Of a stretch of 64,000 bases of DNA, positions 35,901-46,579 are shown piece after piece. This DNA comes from Nothophaeocryptopus gaeumannii (lineage: Eukaryota; Ascomycota; Dothideomycetes; Mycosphaerellales; Mycosphaerellaceae). The stretch lies in assembly GCA_031771865.1 (NCBI GenBank), contig JASISA010000009.1:1364001-1428000 (forward strand), read 5' to 3'. Numbering within the stretch: the first letter of the stretch is position 1; the number at the start of each line of letters is the position of its first letter. The notes under the pieces are model-generated. The model made no database searches and was not told the DNA's origin. It was given only the letters and a program-made list of their open reading frames with translations. The position numbers were made by a program, and so were the translations under genes.

Positions 35901-37551
35901 CGATGGCACGCGGCCCGAGCAATCTTGGCATGGGCCAGCCCGGTGTCGGCATGAGCCGCACAAACAGCCTACAAATGATGGGCAACATGGGCGGCCCAAA
36001 TTCACCTCGACAACCTAGTTCACGGGGCGGAAAGGGCGGCAGCAGACGCGACGACCGCCAAAAGAGCAGGAGAGAAGAATCCGACATGGCAAACAAGATG
36101 CCGCTCACCGCACACGTCGAGATTGCGCCGCTCGAGAAGTCGGGCAGCGGCTGGAAGCCAATGAGCCGCGCCGAGACTGGCATGGCTGCCGGTCCTGCTC
36201 CGGATGGCCTCATGGCACCTGACCTAGTGCAGCGTAAGGTGAAGGCCGCACTGAACAAGATGACTCCTGAGAAGTTCGACAAGATCTCCGACCAGATCCT
36301 CGAGATCGCCGCTCAGTCCAAGCACGAGACTGACGGTCGCACCCTCCGCCAAGTCATCCAGCTTACCTTCGAGAAAGCTTGCGACGAGGCTCACTGGGCC
36401 GGCATGTACGCCAAGTTCTGCCAGAAGATGCTTACAACGATGAGCACCGAGATCCGCGACGAGACCATCAAGGACAAGAACGGCAACCCTGTTGTTGGCG
36501 GTGCACTCTTCCGAAAGTACCTCCTCAACCGCTGTCAAGAAGAATTCGAGCGCGGATGGCAAGTCAACCTGCCCGAGAAGCCTGATGAAGAGAAGCAAGA
36601 AGCTGTGCTCTTGTCCGATGAATACTACGTTGCAGCCGCCGCCAAGCGACGCGGTCTTGGTCTGATTCAGTTCATCGGTCAGCTCTACAAGCTGCGCATG
36701 CTTACGCTCAGAATCATGCACGAGTGTGTCATGCGTCTCCTCAACTTTGAGGGTGAGCCTGACGAAGCCGCCGTCGAGAACTTGACCACACTTCTCAAGG
36801 CTGTTGGCGCCACCATGGACCAGGAAGGCGAACAGGGTAAGCAGCTCATTGCCACCTACTTCGGTAGAATCGACGAGGCCATCCTGAAGAGCGACGCTCT
36901 TGGAAGCCGTCCGAGGTTTATGATCATGGATCTCATTGATCTTCGGAACGCCGGCTGGAAGGGCAAGGATGACGCGAAGGGCCCCAAGACCATCGCTCAG
37001 ATCCACGAGGAGGCCGCTCAAGCTCAAGCGAAGGCTGAAGCAGAGAACAAGAGAGGTCCTTCCGGCGGCCGTCCACCTCCAGGTCGTGGCGATGCGCGCA
37101 ACTTCTCCGGCAATATGGCCCCACCTGTCGATTATACCCGAACCACTGTCGGCATGGACGATCTACGGAAACTCGCAAACCGTGGTCAAAACCGCTCCAC
37201 TGGCGGTGCCCTCGGACCAGGAGGCGGCCTTGGCCCATCTTCTCTTGGGCCTCGTGGCAGCAGACGTGGTGCCGGTAATCTCGGACCAGGTTCTTCTGGC
37301 ACGTCCAGAACCAACACCCCGCCAGTGGGTGAGAAGAAGGACGAACCCACGCAGCAGAATGCATTCAGGTAAGCATAATCTTTTCACTCAAGTATCTGAG
37401 GCAAGTACTGACATGCTATAGCGCCCTCGCATCACTCGACCCATCAGGAGAGCAGCCCGAGGAGGCACAGTCCGAAGCAGCATCGCCGCCAGCTGCACGA
37501 AACCGATCGAAATCACCAATGGCGGCTGAAAAGGACGATTCTACGGCTTGA
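32925..37551 (+). CDS. TIF4631: Translation initiation factor eIF4G
   Basis: Scaffold of the cap-binding complex, bridging eIF4E, eIF4A and poly(A)-binding protein in the cytoplasm. Exons 32925-33533, 33590-37368 and 37422-37551 give 1,505 aa. The introns are 56 bp (GTATGC, branch GCTAAC) and 53 bp (GTAAGC, branch ACTGAC) and splice in frame. I chose the ATG at 32925 (MTSAVSGSS) as the more family-like start; an in-frame ATG at 32748 would add 59 residues. The N-terminus is Pro/Gln/Ser-rich. Residues about 574-749 form a highly charged E/K/A helix. YDKDFLL at residues 868-874 (35582-35602) fits the YxxxxL-phi eIF4E-binding motif. The MIF4G HEAT domain spans about 1083-1325 (EKFDKISDQILEIA, GGALFRKYLLNRCQEEFE, LRMLTLRIMHECVMRLL, RPRFMIMDLIDLR). 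An RG-rich tail follows. More than 4.5 kb is free of frameshifts, unlike the repeats. Confidence 0.95.
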
Positions 37552-38252
37552 AGAGATACCCCTTTGTGTTCTTCGCTTCCATCAACGACTGTATTCACTC
37601 TACTTCGGACTGTGTTACCACCAAGACTTTCTAATGCGCCTCCTGCTTATTATGCATCAACAACCGGTCGAGGGATATAGAGAGAAAGAGCTTGCTGCGT
37701 TTGCATCTGCGTCTTGTGAAATTAAAAAGTCTGTCGCGCAGTAAAAGGGAGGGTCATCAGCGGCGTTTGCACTTTCAAAATCGGGGCCAAGGCGTTTCAT
37801 CGTCACAGGAGAGGAATAGACGCGTGATGGGTTCTTGATCTTCGATGCGATGCTACTACGCTTCTCTTTGATTTTGCTGACCTTCCTTTTGCGATCTTTG
37901 GAGAGGGCTCGCGAGTCGTGCAAGCGATTCGATGCTTTGACGAGATATGACCTGGCTTCGACGATGGGTGGCTGCTTCGCGGTGGCTGCTACTTCTGGCC
38001 TGTGTCGGCTTCTAATGTCTAAACTCTCTGGGACGTAATGAGTACATGCTTTGACGATTGGTGGCGGGCAAGGCTCTCGTGGACATCTCTGCGATAGCCG
38101 ACGATTGAGACAGATGCCTTGGTATGAGGACACTTGGTGCGAGTGTACATACTGGTTCTAATTTCGAAAATGCTCTCAGAACTTCTCTCTTCCATTACTG
38201 TTCACGAGTACCCTTGAAAGCGTTGACTCTTCTCAATCCATGCTGACTCCGA
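37552..38252. other. Convergent intergenic region
   Basis: About 700 bp between the ends of the eIF4G gene (+) and the monooxygenase gene (-), presumably both 3' UTRs. A 158-codon minus-strand frame at 37657-38133 has a basic, unstructured-looking product with no motif, and I do not call it a gene. Confidence 0.5.
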
Positions 38253-39652
38253 CTACAGTTTTGACTCACTTCTCATCTCCGCCACCCTCTTCTGCGCCGC
38301 CCCAACAGCATCATACGAAGTAATCCACTTGACAAAACTCGGATCCGAATAATCCTTTGTGGAATCTAACGGTAATTTCTCCCACGCCTCCACCATCTTC
38401 TCGTCTACGTTCCTATCATACCACATCTTATTCCTCGCATCCGCTTGCTCTCCATCCGGTAACGTCCACATGGTCAGATTCATGCGTGCGGACTCTTGGA
38501 TTTTGGTGGAGCGTGGTTGGCGGAGGGACGCCCAGGCGGTGAGGAGGGTTGGGATGCAAGAGGGTTTGTGGGTGAGGTTGAAGGGGGAGAGGAATTCTCC
38601 TAGAGCGGCCATGTCTTCGAGACCTTGAGAGGAGCCTTGTGCTGCGTGGGGTGGCATTGCGGAGATGGCGTCTCCGATGAGGATGATTTTGGCGGATTTG
38701 GAGATACGGTCTGCGCCGGCTACGCCGTCTACGATTCGCCATTTTGCTGCTTCGGGGGCCAGGTTGATGATTTTTACGATGGCGGGTGGCCAATCTGCGT
38801 AGAGACGAGATACTTCTGGCACCCACTCCGGCGAGGATTCCCATGCTGCGACGCCGGCGGGTTCGTGGTAGATGGGTTCGGTGGTGATGATGAAGTATTC
38901 TTGACGGGTTTGTAAGGACCACATTACTAGGTAGTGACCGTCGCCCATCATTATGTCGCAGGCGTCGAGGCCTTCTTCCCATAGTTTTGCGGTTTCCGGA
39001 TCGGAGAGGAGAAGGGAGGCCGGGATGTTCATGTGGAAGCAGACTTGGTGGGTTGTGGTGGGTTTGGTGTCTCGGTCTGGGAAGAGGAGGGTACGAATTG
39101 TGGATTTGACGCCGTCGGCGCCGATTATGAGGTCTGCGGTGAGGGTTTGGCCGTTTTCGAGAGTGACGCTAGGGGTGTCTTGGTCGAGCGCTACTACTGC
39201 TTTCTTGAATTGAACGGAGACGCCTGCGTCGATGGCGGCTTCGTAGAGGGCTTTGACTAGATCGTCTCGTCGGAACATGATTGAGCTGGTCTATTGATCA
39301 ATGGCATGCTCGACATCTTGGAGACATTTGCATCTTACTTATATTCCTTCGTAGGTTCCAGCGGCATTCTCGTCAACGTCTCCGCAGTATGCCATCCTCG
39401 AATATTGGCATAATGCTTTGCGTCTCCTGCTGCCAGCAGCCTATCTTCGAGACCTAGTCGACGGAGAACTTGTACGCCATTTGGACTGACTTGAATATCT
39501 CCACCTCCCATGTTCAGGTACGCTTTCCTCTCCAGCACAGTTACATGATGTCCATCCTTCGCCAGTCGCCAACCAGTGGACAGTCCAGCTGCTCCAGCAC
39601 CGACAATAAGAACATTGAGATGCATTGTTGAGTCTCGGTTGGTTTCGGCCAT
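38253..39652 (-). CDS. FAD-dependent monooxygenase (salicylate hydroxylase-like)
   Basis: Two exons, 39652-39339 and 39285-38253, with a 53-bp intron (donor GTAAGA, acceptor CCAG) that joins in frame and gives 448 aa. It is a group A flavoprotein hydroxylase of the PF01494 type. The Rossmann GxGxxG dinucleotide-binding motif is at residues 18-23 (VLIVGAGAAG), followed by the Glu of an ER motif (VLERKA). The DG motif is in DLIIGADGVKSTIR and the GD motif in ILIGDAISAMPPHAAQGSSQ. The start could also be the Met nine codons further in. Related fungal enzymes hydroxylate aromatic acids or secondary-metabolite intermediates using NAD(P)H; the substrate here cannot be read from sequence. No biosynthetic neighbours are present, so a role in a cluster is not supported. 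The protein appears intact. Confidence 0.85.
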
Positions 39653-39922
39653 GCTGGTAGAAAAGGCTCCTTTCAAGTTGACGTCCAAGTATACCACTTG
39701 ATGCCGAGCCCGACCTTGGCCAGGGGATCATCCATTTATACCGAAAACGATACTGAACACTCCCATCCTGCCCTACTTGCCAGTGCCAAGACGGGTTGGC
39801 GCTTACCTGAGCCGTGCTTATGTTCACCTCTGGCCCCGCGCTCGTTCTCGACATCGCAAGCCCTGTGAAGGACTACAAAGCTGAGGCCGAAGTAGGTTAG
39901 GGTAGCGCGGCCAGTAGTTCTA

Positions 39923-39962
39923 TTCTAGCCCGCAAAAGGGTCGGGAAGGATTTTCAGCTTCT
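39923..39962 (+). repeat. Left terminal inverted repeat
   Basis: 40 bp starting TTCTAGCCCGCAAAAGGG, preceded by TA. One mismatch (position 39955, C against G) with the right TIR. Confidence 0.9.
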
Positions 39963-40191
39963 GCACGCACAACACCACCAAACTAGCACTATCTGCACTC
40001 ATCTTTTAGCAGCAGCCCTGCAGAATCTTCCTCCATATCCCTAATCCGGAAATGAAGCCTAGGATGCCCTGGTATAGCCAGGGTTGGAGCGTTGTTTGTT
40101 TGTTTACCCGCCGAAGGTACAGCCCGCTCCTATCGCACACTCGAATCGATTACGACCGCATTCACGCTCACACTCACACCTGCACGCTACG

Positions 40192-41362
40192 ATGGCTCCA
40201 TTGAACCGACAAGATAATCAATATATTGAATATCTTCTTCGCGAGGGCTAGTCTAGCCCTACTATCGTGGATCGCCTACTATCTTCTTACCGCGGCTCGT
40301 AGACTGCAATCTACGTCCGGATTAAGCGCTTTCATGAAACTAGCTCTATAGTACTAAGCAAAGGTGGACGGCCTAAGGTTTTAAGCCTGCCTATAGTCTA
40401 GTTTGTCGTTGAAGCGGTTCTAAAGAAGTCTAATCTTATGTGCGAAGAGTTATAAGATATACTACTAGATAAGTTTAGAATCTACGTATCTATAGATACG
40501 ATTAAGCGCATATTATATAGTAAAGATTTTATAAACAAGAAGCTTTTAAGGAGTACTTCTTAGCGGGTACTACTTCCTCTTACTATTAATCTAATATAGC
40601 TAATCTATATAGGATCTAATCGCGCGAGTAATCTTCGAGACTCGGATTAGATAGCTTAGAATAGATTAGATCGTCTATCTAGACGAGACTTATTATAGCG
40701 ATAAACTACGACTCCGAACTCGAGGCTAGGTACTACGAGGTATACTAGTACGCGACGAATAATACCTCTATTATCCTCTACGTTTCACGCTACTACTAGT
40801 ATACACGATCGATAGTTATCTAGATAATCCGCTTATCTAAGAAGGAGCTATAATATAGGCGGACTACCTAAGCTAGATATAATAGAGCGTTTTACCTTAG
40901 TATAACGCGTACCTAGGCCTAAGATTAGTTTTAGTTATAGATAATTATAGTACTTATATACTTAAAGGTATTCTAAATCTCTTTAAACTTCTTAAAAGCT
41001 CCCGCTAAGCTAATAGCGGGTATACCCGGATTTTAGCTTTAATCTACATAATATATTAACATATACATTAATTATCTAGATATATTTTCTATTATTAAGA
41101 GGAGTATTTAGGCTATTATATAAAAAAATAACGTAGTTAATTAGTAGTATAGGTATTAAGAAATCTTTAGTATACTCTAAAATTTAAGGAAACTAACTTT
41201 ATAGCTTTATCTTAGAGGCTAGAGTTATAAGCTAGATTACTAATAATACTTTTAGGCTTTAAATTATAACGCTATAACGCTATATATATTAAAGTAACTA
41301 TAGGAGGCCTATAAGAAGCACGAGTACGAAGATTCCTAAAGAACGCATATTATTTAATAGCT
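40192..41362 (+). pseudogene. Tc1/mariner-like transposase, RIP-degraded
   Basis: From the ATG at 40192 a frame with only TAG/TAA stops reads as a helix-turn-helix DNA-binding region (YIEYLLREG, then PTIVDRLLSSY, then AIYVRIKRFHE) and a GGRPK linker. Such HTH plus GRP-type linkers are typical of Tc1/mariner transposases. Near 40670-40720 the reading moves to another frame with LDETYYSDKLRLRTRG, the first catalytic Asp context. Near 40930-40960 it has SVLVIDNYST-like wording, the second Asp. The third motif is too degraded to place. Whether the frame change is an intron or an indel is unclear. The sequence ends just before the target duplication of LINE copy C. Confidence 0.7.
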
Positions 41363-41562
41363 TAGTTGTTAAATAACATAGAACTTTGCACCTCAAAAAA
41401 CGAATTTGGGGAGGCGGCATTACCAAAACCTCAGAACATACGGAACCTATCAAGGCAATACACGCATCCAAAGCACGGCTACACGCCGCTGTTGGCGGGT
41501 GCGCAGTCAGCGCTCGAAAATACTGATTCTCAGCATCAGAAGAAGAGAATTCTCTGCCAAGC

Positions 41563-43103
41563 ATGGCCAGTGCACAAGGCTGTGCTGCCTCAGGCACAGA
41601 CAACGGACTAGAGCCATTTCAAGAGGTTACTGAAGAAACTACTACAGGCAGAGATACAGGGAGTATCAATCTAGCTTCCTACCCAACCTCCCAAGAGAAG
41701 GGGTATAGAGAGAAGAACGCAGCAGTAAACAAGAACCAGCAGGGTCCCTCTCACCTTGGGAGGCCCTGAAAGAGATTCAGAATGAGGCAGCTGAACTGAT
41801 GCATCAGAGTCAACACTCCTCCCTCCAACCAGAGAGGGCAATCCAGATGATTCTGGATATGATTCACTCAACTGCAGCGCGGACCACGAAGCGCACCAAC
41901 CAGGAAGCCACTCTGGAATCTATCCAACGGAGTATTACACAGATTCAGAAGAAGATAGAGCAGAGTCCAGGACCAAAGACAACCTGGGCTACAGTCGCAG
42001 CCCAACAGCCAGCCCAGCTGTCTAGCATCAAAGCACAAAGAGCTGCGTGCTCCTCAAGATTCACGTAGACAACGAAGCGACTAGGGCTGAGCTTAGGGAT
42101 GCTGAAGCTACCCGGATTGTTTCGCGTTTTACTGCAGAAGGAGGAACTGGGCACATGTAGTCGCAGTCAAGAAGGTCCCGATGGACTAGTTCTCACGACT
42201 ACGGACCCTGCAGCAAGGAACCGAATGGCGGCAGACACCCAAGGCCTAGGCAAGGTCTTGAAGGAGGCAAGAATAGCACAGAAAACCTTCCCAGTCCAAG
42301 TCCACTTTGTTACAGTTGCAGGAAACGACCCTACTACACAGCGGATCCAGTCAATTGAGGAAGACAACAAGCGGCTAATACCGGAATCCAAGTACAGAAT
42401 GCCTGGTGGAAGGGCCAGAAAGCTATAGCAACGGGAACAAAGAAACAGAGCACTCTAGTAGTCGAACTGAAGACGGTGGAAGCTGCCAGAGCTGCGGTAG
42501 AGAAGGGCATTATCATCTCCGGAGTGCTCCACGACACTGAAGAATGGGACCACCAATGGACAATAACACAGTGCTTCAACTGCCAAAGATATGGCCATAT
42601 CGGCACAAGGTGCACAAACGGTACGGTGTGTGCAAGGTGTGGAGGAAGCCATAACATAAGAGAATGTGCGCACGAGAAGCTTGCAGAGGCAGACCGATCA
42701 AAGCACAGTAAATGCGGAAATTGCAGTCAGAACCACCCAGCTTGGCACTATATGTGCTCAAAGAGACAAGCAATCAAGGACAAGATTCAGAGCATGAAGA
42801 AGATAGGGGCGAGCTACATGGCTAAGCTAACCTACAGTACTCCTAGCTCTACTTCTCCTCTGCCTTCCCCTCCTCTACAGCAAGGAGCGAATGGGAGGAG
42901 AGGACCAAACAGCTACCCGGACAAGCCGCGAATATGTCCCAGGCAGGAGGCCAATAGGAACAGCAGTAGAGAAGCGAACACTACAGAGGTTTGGGAGGCC
43001 AGTTGGGGCGGTGAACAGGGCTAAGACCATTGTACCGGAGCAAGGACAAGGGTCAATCCGACGAGCAATACAGCGGGATCAACCACCAGCTAGTACCCAA
43101 TGA
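41563..43103 (+). CDS. LINE ORF1 protein of copy C, frameshifted
   Basis: Counterpart of 5419-6963. N-terminal part 41563 to about 42068, then the zinc-knuckle part (42476-43024, with CFNCQRYGHIGTRC and two further knuckles) and the Arg/Pro-rich tail ending in the TGA at 43101-43103. Extra breaks relative to copy A come from one-base losses in runs of C and G near 41746, 42143, 42176, 42382 and 42893. The knuckle-to-linker part that is shifted in copy A is in frame here. The stop again overlaps the ORF2 ATG as ATGA. Confidence 0.8.
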
Positions 43104-46100
43104 ACATACAACCGACACTAAGTATACTGCAGGCAAACGTACGGAAATCACAGGCTACCCACCGGCAGCTACTCGATGACAGCCAGAAAGACATTCTCGC
43201 TATCCAGGAGCCATACACTAACCCAAGCAATGGAAGAACAGTCACACATCCGAAGTACTATACTGTTGCAGGGGAAGACAAAGACAGGAGAGTCGTATTC
43301 TACGTCCATAAGAAGTACAGCCTATCCGAATGGTCGCACCGGATTATGAGTAATCAGAAGATCCTAATCTCACTACAAACGACAATAGGAACTGTACACC
43401 TCCATAACATCTATAACTGGGATGCGAGGCTTACAGTGGAGGAGCTTTAGAAGGTATTGAGGAACCGGGAGAACACGTTCTAGTTGGAGACTTCAATCTT
43501 CACCACCGTTGGTGGGGAGGACCGTTAGTACCACAGGAGGATCTTAGAGCAAGAGAGCTACGAGAGGCGTGTCGAGACACGCTATACCTAGCCACACCCC
43601 TAGGCCTTGCTACCTGGAGAAAGACACCACAGTCCCAAACTGGGACGACGATAGACCTTACTCTTGCAACAGAGGAGATATCAAAGAGGATAACAGCATG
43701 TCAGCCAGGCAAGGAAGACATTGACTCTGATCATATCAGCATAGAGACAACTATTAACATAGGGATACAGGAGGAGACGAGAACAAGATGGATGTGGAAG
43801 GACACTAACTGGGAGGAGTTCAGAGAGACGCTCCAAAAGCTCCTACCTACAGCCGAAGGGATGACAACAAAGGAGGATATAGATAGCACCGTGAGTGATC
43901 TCAGCAATGCTCTACAAAGACAAGGGACCTTGTTGTCCGGCGTAAAACATATCGGCCGCCAGATCCAGGAGTGTGCCGGTGGTACTACATGCGATTCAGG
44001 AGGCTCGGCAGGCAAGACGGCATGCACAATGGACAGGGAGCGAGGAGCACTGGAAGGAGTGGAGGGCACGAAACCAGGAGAAAAAGAGAACTATCCAGAC
44101 AGAGAAAAGGAAACAGTGGAGGACCGCGGTTCACAAAACCGCTAGCGAGCCACAGGGAATGTGGAAGCTGGCTAAGTGGGCAAAGAACAGCGATAGCCCT
44201 ATTCGACCTCCCCAGATGCCTACACTAACACACAATAACGATCAGTTCACGACGGACAGTGCGAAAACAGAGATCCTACGGACAGCCCTTTTCCCAATGC
44301 CAGAGCCCGCAGACACATCAGATATCGAGAGCACCACATACCCAGAACCTGTCAATATAGCATGCGAAATTACAGAAGAGGAGGTACGAAAAGTAGTCCA
44401 AAGACTGCCGAACGACAAGGCTCCCGGCCTCGACGAGATACCAAACAGATGCATTAAGAAGTGCCTAGCTCAGCTACTCCTATCCTCCAACGCATCTTCC
44501 AACAGTGTGTTTCAATTGGCTACCACCCAGCCCAGTTTCGGAAAGCTAGGACGATTATGCTACAGAAGGCGGGTAAAGACTCATCTACTCCAAAGGGATG
44601 GAGGCCTATTGCCCTTCTATCGTGCATTGGCAAGATACTAGAAGCAATAGTTGCACGGAAAATAGGACAGGCTGTACGGGAACATAAGTTGCTTCCTCAA
44701 AACCAAATGGCGCAAGCGGGTAGATCGACCGGAGACGCACTACGGTACATCCTTCAAAGCGTTCAGACTGCGTGGAAGAAAGGCAAGGTGGCCTCGGTGT
44801 TATCACTTGACATGACAGGAGCGTTTGACAAAGTCAATCACGAACGGTTAATCCACAACCTACGGTGCAGGAGGATTCCATACTGGATTACAGCTTTTGT
44901 AGCGTCATTCCTGAAGGACAGAGAGACAACAATCGCTATCCCCGGATACGAGTCACCGGCAGCACGAGTGGCATGCGGAATCCCACAAGGAAGCACCATC
45001 TCACCTATCCTGTTCCTCTTCTTTACAGCCTCCCTCCTAGAAGGAATGGAATACACCGAAGCAGTTGGGTTTGCAGATGATACATACCTCATTGCAGTGT
45101 CAAATTCGACAAGAGGTACATGCGAGGCACTAGAAAAGGACCACAACAGCTGTCTACAATGGGCCTCAAGACATGGAGCTAAGTTCGCCCTGAGAAATAC
45201 AAAGTCATGCACTTTACAAGTTGGGGCACAAGGAGCACATCCGAATCCCAGAGAACACCCAACATCCCGTCGCTCCAGAGTGGCCCAGAGGACACAATGA
45301 GGGTCCTAGGAGTAATCGTTGATAAGAGACTCAAGTGGCACGCACAGATAGAGAATACCCTTACAAAAGCAAAACGGCTAGAAGCTGCACTACGACGGAT
45401 TACTGCTGCTACGTGGGGCGCCACGGTAGAGACAGCCCGTAAGCTATATATCTCAATGATCAGGCCAGCAGTAATGCACGGGAGCGAGGTATGGATGGCA
45501 GGAAAGGAGACTGGAATCTCAAAAATGCTCCAACAAAAGCTACGGGTAATGCAGAATAGATTCCTACGGATAATCCTTGGGGCCTACCGAGCTACACCAA
45601 CGCGACTGTTACACAAAGAACTCCAGATCGAAGACATTACCGAGTATGGGAAGAGAACTGCTATAGCTGCAATGGCTGCGCAGAGGCAGAGGCCGGATAT
45701 ACACCAGGCCATGCAAGAGCTGAAGGGGCGGATCCTACTAAAGTGCGGACAACTTGGGGCATATAGCAGACGCCTGAGAAAACCATACAGCTCGCCACTA
45801 GAGCAGACAGACGAGCAGGCTACTATCCTACAGTCCCAGCTCTCTCACATAGACAGAGCAGATCCAAAGAAGACTCGGAAAGCAACATGGACTATCCTCC
45901 AGGGCCAGTATGAGCGGGACGAGTCACAGAAGTGGGACAATGCTAGGCGCGAAGGAATCCTCCCACTCGCGTTCAGGACTCCATGGAACACCAATACCCG
46001 GAGCTTTATCGAGGGCTTAGCAAAGCCCAGGCCGCGATAGTGTTCCAGATACGGTCAGAGACAATTGGCCTTCCTCACTTCCTCCACAAGGTTGGGGTGC

Positions 46101-46346
46101 CCGACACTAGCCCCTACTGCGAATGTGGAGATAGAGGGACAGCTCGACACTACCTTGCCTACTGTACAAACATGCGAGAGAGTAGAAGGAACTCATCTTA
46201 GCCACTAGATGCCAGGACGCGAGAAGATGGCTTACTGAGTTTCCTAGACAAACCGCAGCGTGGGCAATAAGGCATCTCCCATAGGACAATTCGAGTGGAC
46301 CCTCAAACATCTCCCAGAGCAGGCCGGAGATCTCGAACCCAAGTAA
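43100..46346 (+). CDS. LINE ORF2 (endonuclease, reverse transcriptase) of copy C, frameshifted
   Basis: Counterpart of 6960-10211. The endonuclease motifs (ILQANVR, IQEPYT, GDFNLHHRWW), the RT block with FADD (about 45069-45080) and the C-terminal CxC...HxxxxC are all present, but spread over several frames: 43100-43450, 43792-44145, 43973-44641, 44461-45300, 45207-46040 and 45983-46201. Every frame change I checked coincides with a homopolymer one base shorter than in copies A and B. The TAA at 46344-46346 ends the frame. Confidence 0.82.
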
Positions 46347-46579
46347 GGAGGATGATGTTGACTCTGGCGTGTCAGCCAGCTGCCTACGGGCAAACATATT
46401 GGTTCTATAGTACCTAAGATGCAGTAGGGTGTAAGGCATAACAGAGAAGGGAGGAAGTTTTACGCTGTAGGTACTTTCTACAGGGTTTTCTTTTACAACA
46501 TGTAGATATGCTAGAAGGGGCACGGCCTGTAGCTAGCTCGAATACATTTATTATTATTATTATTATTATAGTTGTTAAA

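Larger units (their letters stand above)
41376..46568 (+). mobile_element. LINE copy C, full-length, not RIP-mutated
   Basis: Same family as copies A, B and D, inserted with a 13-bp target duplication TAGTTGTTAAATA (41363-41375 and 46569-46581). It extends about 25 bp further 5' than the shared start at 41401 and ends in about eight TTA units. Substitutions relative to copy A are few (for example near 43592 and 45773), but there are at least ten single-base deletions in homopolymer runs, several of which break ORF2. The host element around it is RIP-mutated and this copy is not, so it arrived later. Confidence 0.93.

Noticed and set aside
35515..36282. 255-codon minus-strand Pro/Gly-rich frame
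   Set aside because: Antisense shadow of the Gly/Pro-rich part of eIF4G.
36224..37027. 267-codon minus-strand frame
   Set aside because: Lies entirely opposite the MIF4G domain of eIF4G. Its composition mirrors the strongly conserved sense strand.
37657..38133. 158-codon minus-strand frame
   Set aside because: Lies in the convergent 3' region. The product is basic and featureless, with no splice or motif support.
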